DNA of 64,000 nt. It comes from Paractinoplanes bogorensis (GTDB taxonomy: Bacteria; Actinomycetota; Actinomycetes; Mycobacteriales; Micromonosporaceae). The stretch lies in NCBI RefSeq assembly GCF_018829635.1, contig NZ_JAHKKG010000003.1:434001-498000 (forward strand), given 5' to 3'. Numbering within the stretch: position 1 is the stretch's first letter; each line of letters begins with the position of its first letter. Shown here one piece after another: positions 60,638 through 64,000 of this stretch. Made by a program: the position numbers and the translations under genes. The notes beneath the pieces were generated by a model that saw nothing but the letters and a program-made list of their open reading frames with translations, searched no databases and was not told where the DNA came from.

Positions 60638-61594
60638 GTGACGATGGACATCGTCGGCATCGGCGCGCTCAACCTCGACCTCATCGTCGACTCGGCCTCG
60701 GTCGCGGGGGTGGCGGCGCGCTGGGAGCCGGGCATCGAGCATCGCGTCGACGATCCGGCGATCATGTCGGCGCTGCTCGACGAGGTGCGGGTGGCCCGGC
60801 CGGCGATCGCGTTCGGCGGGTCGGCCTTCAACTCCATCAACGCCCTTTCCCGTACGGGGTCAGGCCTGCGCCTGGGCTACGTCGGCGTGGCCGGGCGTCC
60901 GGCCGCGCCCGGCTTCTCGGTGCTCGACCGGCTCGACGAACTCGGTGTCGACCGCCAGTTCGTCCGCCGCGACGACGAACACCTGGGCGGCGTCTGCGTC
61001 TCGCTGCTCAACGACGGCGAGCGGACTCTCATCACGCACGCGGGAGCTAACCGCCACCTGACGCTCGACGGCGTGGTGCCCTATCTCACGCGGAGCCGCC
61101 TGATCCACGTCACGTCCTTCTTCGACGACCGCAGTCCCGCCCTGCTCCGGGCCGTGCTGGCCGACGTCAAGCGGCTTGCCCCGGCCGTACTGGTGTCGGT
61201 CGACCCCGGACACGTCTGGTCCGCCTCGACCGACCCGGACGTGGCCGGCATCCTCCGGCTCGCCGACTACGTGCTGGTCAACCGGCGCGAGCGGGACGCG
61301 CTGGCCCACCTCGAGCTGGACGAGACGATGCTGGTCAAACGCCCGGACGGCATCGAGATCGTCCCCGGCGGCAACGTCGCGCACGAGCCGTTGCCCGCCG
61401 GCGAGATCGTGGACGCCACCGGCGCCGGCGACGTGTTCGCGGCCGGGCCGCTGCTGATGCTCGCCCGCGACCCCGGCCGCCTGGCCGACGGGGTGGCGCT
61501 GGGCCTGCGGCTGGCCCGGCACAGCCTGCGCCACCCCGGCGACACGGGCCACGACGGCTTCGCCGCGCTGAGAAGCGGCATGCTCGGCGAGTGA
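60638..61594 (+). CDS. PfkB-family carbohydrate kinase
   Basis: A 318-residue ribokinase-fold sugar or nucleoside kinase. Signature 1 is seen as FGGSAFNSINALSRTG and signature 2, with the catalytic base, as DATGAGDVFAAGPLLM. Phosphate donor is ATP; the phosphorylated sugar is not clear. GTG 60638 is preferred for its well-spaced GAGGG; ATG 60644 is the alternative. It is a single-gene unit divergent from the MDR gene. Confidence 0.9.
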   Translation: MTMDIVGIGALNLDLIVDSASVAGVAARWEPGIEHRVDDPAIMSALLDEVRVARPAIAFGGSAFNSINALSRTGSGLRLGYVGVAGRPAAPGFSVLDRLDELGVDRQFVRRDDEHLGGVCVSLLNDGERTLITHAGANRHLTLDGVVPYLTRSRLIHVTSFFDDRSPALLRAVLADVKRLAPAVLVSVDPGHVWSASTDPDVAGILRLADYVLVNRRERDALAHLELDETMLVKRPDGIEIVPGGNVAHEPLPAGEIVDATGAGDVFAAGPLLMLARDPGRLADGVALGLRLARHSLRHPGDTGHDGFAALRSGMLGE

Positions 61595-61639
61595 GCGACC
61601 ACGTCGGCCGGGGTCTGGCCGCAGGCCGCGCTCGACCTG

Positions 61640-62014
61640 CTACGCCGGGTCCAGGCGGATCGTCAGGCCGGCGACCGCCGGGCCGACGACCGAGCCGACG
61701 ATGCGCGGGCCGTAACGGTCGTATTTGCCGTGGTAGGCGCGGTCGAGACCGGCGCCTGTGGACGGGTCGGCGTCGGCGAAGGTGACGTCGCGCTCGACGC
61801 CGGCCGCTCGCACCCGGCCGGCGCCGCTGGAACGCGCCCGCCGGTACCAGCCGTTGCCGGAACCGTAGGCGCTGCGGACGTACAGGGCGTCGCCGTCGCG
61901 GACCACCCAGATCGTCACGTACGGGCGCAGGCTGCCGTCCGCGCGCCGCGAGCTGAGCTGCAACTCGTCGGCGTCACCGATGCGACGCAGCTCGCCGGGA
62001 TCCCAAGAAGTCAT
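61640..62014 (-). CDS. DUF2255 family protein
   Basis: A 124-residue protein of the DUF2255 family, related in pattern to flavin-binding split-barrel proteins. Conserved pieces are ADELQLSSRRADGSLRPYVT, IWVVRDGDALYVRSAYG and DRAYHGKYDRYG. Function unknown. ATG 62014 (MTSWDPGELRRIG) is preferred over an earlier ATG. It is divergent, 128 bp, from a zinc dehydrogenase gene, and DUF2255 genes often sit beside oxidoreductases. Confidence 0.83.
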   Translation of the reverse strand: MTSWDPGELRRIGDADELQLSSRRADGSLRPYVTIWVVRDGDALYVRSAYGSGNGWYRRARSSGAGRVRAAGVERDVTFADADPSTGAGLDRAYHGKYDRYGPRIVGSVVGPAVAGLTIRLDPA

Positions 62015-62142
62015 GCACCAAACGTAGGCACGCCCCGACCGGCGAAGGAGGTACTGCCGGTACACCCCATGACAGGAACTCCCCGGGGATCGGGTGCTGC
62101 GCTTTGCTCGTACGGGAAACGATTTTGTTGAGGAGAAGCATC

Positions 62143-63165
62143 ATGCGTGGAGCTGTCCTGCACGGGCCCGGCGACGTCCGGGTCGAGAACCGGCCGGATC
62201 CGCGGATCGAGCAGCCCACCGACGCCGTCCTCCGGCTGTCCGCCACCTGCGTCTGCGGGTCGGACCTGTGGCCGTACCGGGGAATCCAGAAGATGGACGG
62301 CCCGGCGCCGATGGGCCATGAGTACGTCGGCATCGTCGAGGCCGTCGGCGCGGAGGTGACCAGTGTGCGGCCGGGGCAGTTCGTGGTCGGCTCGTTCTGG
62401 GCCTCCGACAACACCTGCGAGATCTGCCGGGCCGGCTACCAGTCCGGTTGCGTGCATCGGGTGCCGATGGGTTCGCTCGGCTCCCAGGCCCAATACCTGC
62501 GGGTGCCCCTGGCCGACGGCACCCTGGTCGCCACCCCGGAGGTACCCCCGGCCGAACTGATCCCGAGCTATCTGGCCGCCTCGGACGTGCTCGGCACCGG
62601 CTGGTTCGCGGCCACCGCGGCCGAGGCCGGACCGGGAAAGACGGTGGCGGTGGTGGGTGACGGCGCGGTCGGGCTGCTCGCCGTGCTGGCGGCCAGGCAG
62701 CTGGGCGCCGAACGGGTCATCGCGATGAGCCGGCACGAGAGCCGGCAGAAGCTGGCGCTCGACTTCGGCGCGACCGACATCGTTGCCGAACGCGGTGACG
62801 AGGGAGTCGCGCGCATCAAGGAGCTGACCGGCGGACTGGGCGCGCACTCGGTGATCGAGGCGGTCGGCACCCAGGAGTCGATGATGCAGGCGATCCGCTC
62901 GACCCGGCCGGGCGGGCACGTGGGCTACGTCGGCGTCACCCACGACGTGAACCTGCCCGGCATGGAGATGTTCTTCTCGCTGGTGCACCTGCACGGCGGT
63001 CCGGCCCCGGTCCGCCGGTTCCTGCCCGATCTGATCGAACTGATCGGCGACGGCACCATCGAGCCGGGCCGGGTGTTCGACCTCGAGCTGCCGCTGGAGC
63101 AGGCCGACGACGGCTACCGCGCGATGGACGAGCGCCGCGCCGTCAAGACGCTGCTCCGCCCGTAA
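62143..63165 (+). CDS. Zinc-dependent alcohol dehydrogenase-like protein
   Basis: A 340-residue MDR dehydrogenase. Catalytic zinc ligands Cys38 (VCGSD), His59-Glu60 (GHEYVG) are present. In the structural-zinc lobe only Cys92, Cys95 and Cys103 remain, the first cysteine being replaced by Asp89, a substitution I associate with a particular actinomycete subfamily. The NAD(P) loop is VVGDGAVGLLAVLAARQLGA. GAGGAG seven bases before ATG 62143 fixes the start. A second dehydrogenase gene begins 36 bp later. Confidence 0.9.
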   Translation: MRGAVLHGPGDVRVENRPDPRIEQPTDAVLRLSATCVCGSDLWPYRGIQKMDGPAPMGHEYVGIVEAVGAEVTSVRPGQFVVGSFWASDNTCEICRAGYQSGCVHRVPMGSLGSQAQYLRVPLADGTLVATPEVPPAELIPSYLAASDVLGTGWFAATAAEAGPGKTVAVVGDGAVGLLAVLAARQLGAERVIAMSRHESRQKLALDFGATDIVAERGDEGVARIKELTGGLGAHSVIEAVGTQESMMQAIRSTRPGGHVGYVGVTHDVNLPGMEMFFSLVHLHGGPAPVRRFLPDLIELIGDGTIEPGRVFDLELPLEQADDGYRAMDERRAVKTLLRP

Positions 63166-63201
63166 GATCCTGTTTCACGAACTTCGTCGTAGGAGAGAAC
63201 C

Positions 63202-64000
63202 ATTCTTACCGTCAACGCCATCGCGGCACCCTCGGCCACCGGCTCGCTCGTCCGCACGACGATCGAGCGCCGTGACGTCGGCCCGCGCGATGTTCTGATC
63301 GAGATCCGGTACGCCGGCATCTGCCACTCCGACATCCACACGGTTCGCGGCGAGTGGGGCGACGTGGCCTACCCGCTCACCGTCGGCCACGAGATCGTCG
63401 GCCGGGTGGCCGAGGTCGGCGCCGAGGTCACCCGGCACGCCGTGGGCGACCGGGTCGGTGTCGGCTGCATGGTCAACTCGTGCCGCGAGTGCGAGAACTG
63501 CCGGGCCGGCATGGAGCAGTACTGCCTGCCGGGCAACACCGGCACGTACGCCGCGGTCGATCGCGACGGCACCATCACGCAGGGCGGCTATTCGACCCAC
63601 GTGGTGGTCGACGAGGACTTCGTGCTGCGGGTTCCCGAGGCCATCCCGTACGAGAAAGCCGCCCCTCTGCTCTGTGCCGGCATCACCACCTATTCGCCGC
63701 TGTCGCACTGGAAGGCCGGGCCGGGCACCCGGGTCGCCGTCGTCGGCATGGGCGGACTGGGTCACATGGCCGTCAAGATCGCGGCGGCCAAGGGGGCCGA
63801 GGTGACGGTGCTGTCGCAGACGCTGGGCAAGAAGGACGACGGGCTGGCCTTCGGCGCGGCGCACTACTACGCCACCAGCGACCCGGACACGTTCGACAAG
63901 CTGAGGAACACGTTCGACCTGATCGTGAACACGGTCAGCGCGCCGATCGACATGCACGCCTACCTGTCGATGCTGCGCCTGGACGGCACCCTGGTCAGCG
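63202..64000 (+). CDS. NAD(P)-dependent alcohol dehydrogenase (5' end, non-ATG start)
   Basis: The first 266 codons of a zinc alcohol dehydrogenase of the cinnamyl-alcohol/YahK group; the gene continues past the window. Catalytic ligands Cys41 (GICHSD) and His63-Glu64 and the complete structural-zinc set Cys94, Cys97, Cys100, Cys108 are present, as is [13 protein letters not shown]. The start is unusual: an in-frame TAG stands at 63190-63192, and no ATG, GTG or TTG occurs in the N-terminal 50 codons. AGGAG (63191-63195) lies six bases before ATT 63202, and the family N-terminus [12 protein letters not shown] follows at once, so translation very probably begins at ATT. Confidence 0.87.
   Translation, partial: MLTVNAIAAPSATGSLVRTTIERRDVGPRDVLIEIRYAGICHSDIHTVRGEWGDVAYPLTVGHEIVGRVAEVGAEVTRHAVGDRVGVGCMVNSCRECENCRAGMEQYCLPGNTGTYAAVDRDGTITQGGYSTHVVVDEDFVLRVPEAIPYEKAAPLLCAGITTYSPLSHWKAGPGTRVAVVGMGGLGHMAVKIAAAKGAEVTVLSQTLGKKDDGLAFGAAHYYATSDPDTFDKLRNTFDLIVNTVSAPIDMHAYLSMLRLDGTLVS

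Noticed and set aside
61595..62142. Additional small genes around the DUF2255 gene
   Set aside because: Alternative frames there are antisense or extend the DUF2255 and dehydrogenase starts beyond the family N-termini.

Overview
The window is 64 kb of very GC-rich, densely packed DNA with many GTG starts, LAL/LuxR, BTAD and PucR-type regulators, a crotonyl-CoA carboxylase/reductase and an ε-polylysine-synthetase-like NRPS. This points to a filamentous actinomycete, most likely Micromonosporaceae (Actinoplanes-like); that placement is inference from gene content and from the frequent CGTACG word, not from a marker gene. I found no rRNA, tRNA, CRISPR array, transposase or phage gene.

Layout. 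1-9.9 kb looks like the edge of a polyketide cluster: crotonyl-CoA carboxylase/reductase (ethylmalonyl-CoA supply), a type II thioesterase, two translationally coupled LAL regulators and a 4'-phosphopantetheinyl transferase, followed by a convergent metallophosphoesterase that may be a PptH-like phosphopantetheinyl hydrolase. 9.9-14.7 kb: a two-component system, an orphan TAXI lipoprotein, an unidentified protein and a GH26 mannanase. 14.7-19.6 kb: a ferredoxin-reductase/desaturase operon with a divergent PucR-type regulator, then two small envelope-stress-type membrane proteins. 19.6-26.2 kb: a six-gene operon (PucR regulator, unknown protein, DyP peroxidase, DUF4331 protein, TPR protein, second PucR regulator). 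26.2-31.8 kb: a glycosyltransferase remnant, a small protein coupled to a third LAL regulator, and an amino-acid permease/acetamidase operon.

32.0-37.1 kb holds a Pls/PosA-type membrane NRPS translationally coupled to an M1-family peptidase. 37-49.4 kb is a mosaic of short units: ArsR/AHSA1 pair with a clear operator, diguanylate cyclase, deaminase/VOC pair, Nudix, an M36-like protease with an unknown partner, a BTAD regulator, nucleoside hydrolase/YdcF pair, an orphan histidine kinase and a FetB-like permease. A 17-bp minisatellite (49471-49640) separates this from a GGDEF-EAL protein, a YbdK-type carboxylate-amine ligase and a three-gene exopolysaccharide operon (GT2 synthase, UDP-GlcNAc 2-epimerase, DUF2334 deacetylase-like protein; 53.3-57.4 kb). 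The right end has an AraC regulator, three medium-chain dehydrogenases and a PfkB kinase; the last gene runs off the edge and appears to start at ATT.

The best candidates for undescribed biology are the NRPS/M1 pair, the DyP-DUF4331 operon enclosed by two PucR regulators, the GT2-epimerase-DUF2334 polymer operon and the convergent PPTase/phosphoesterase pair. Functions come from motif recognition by eye; no database search was run.
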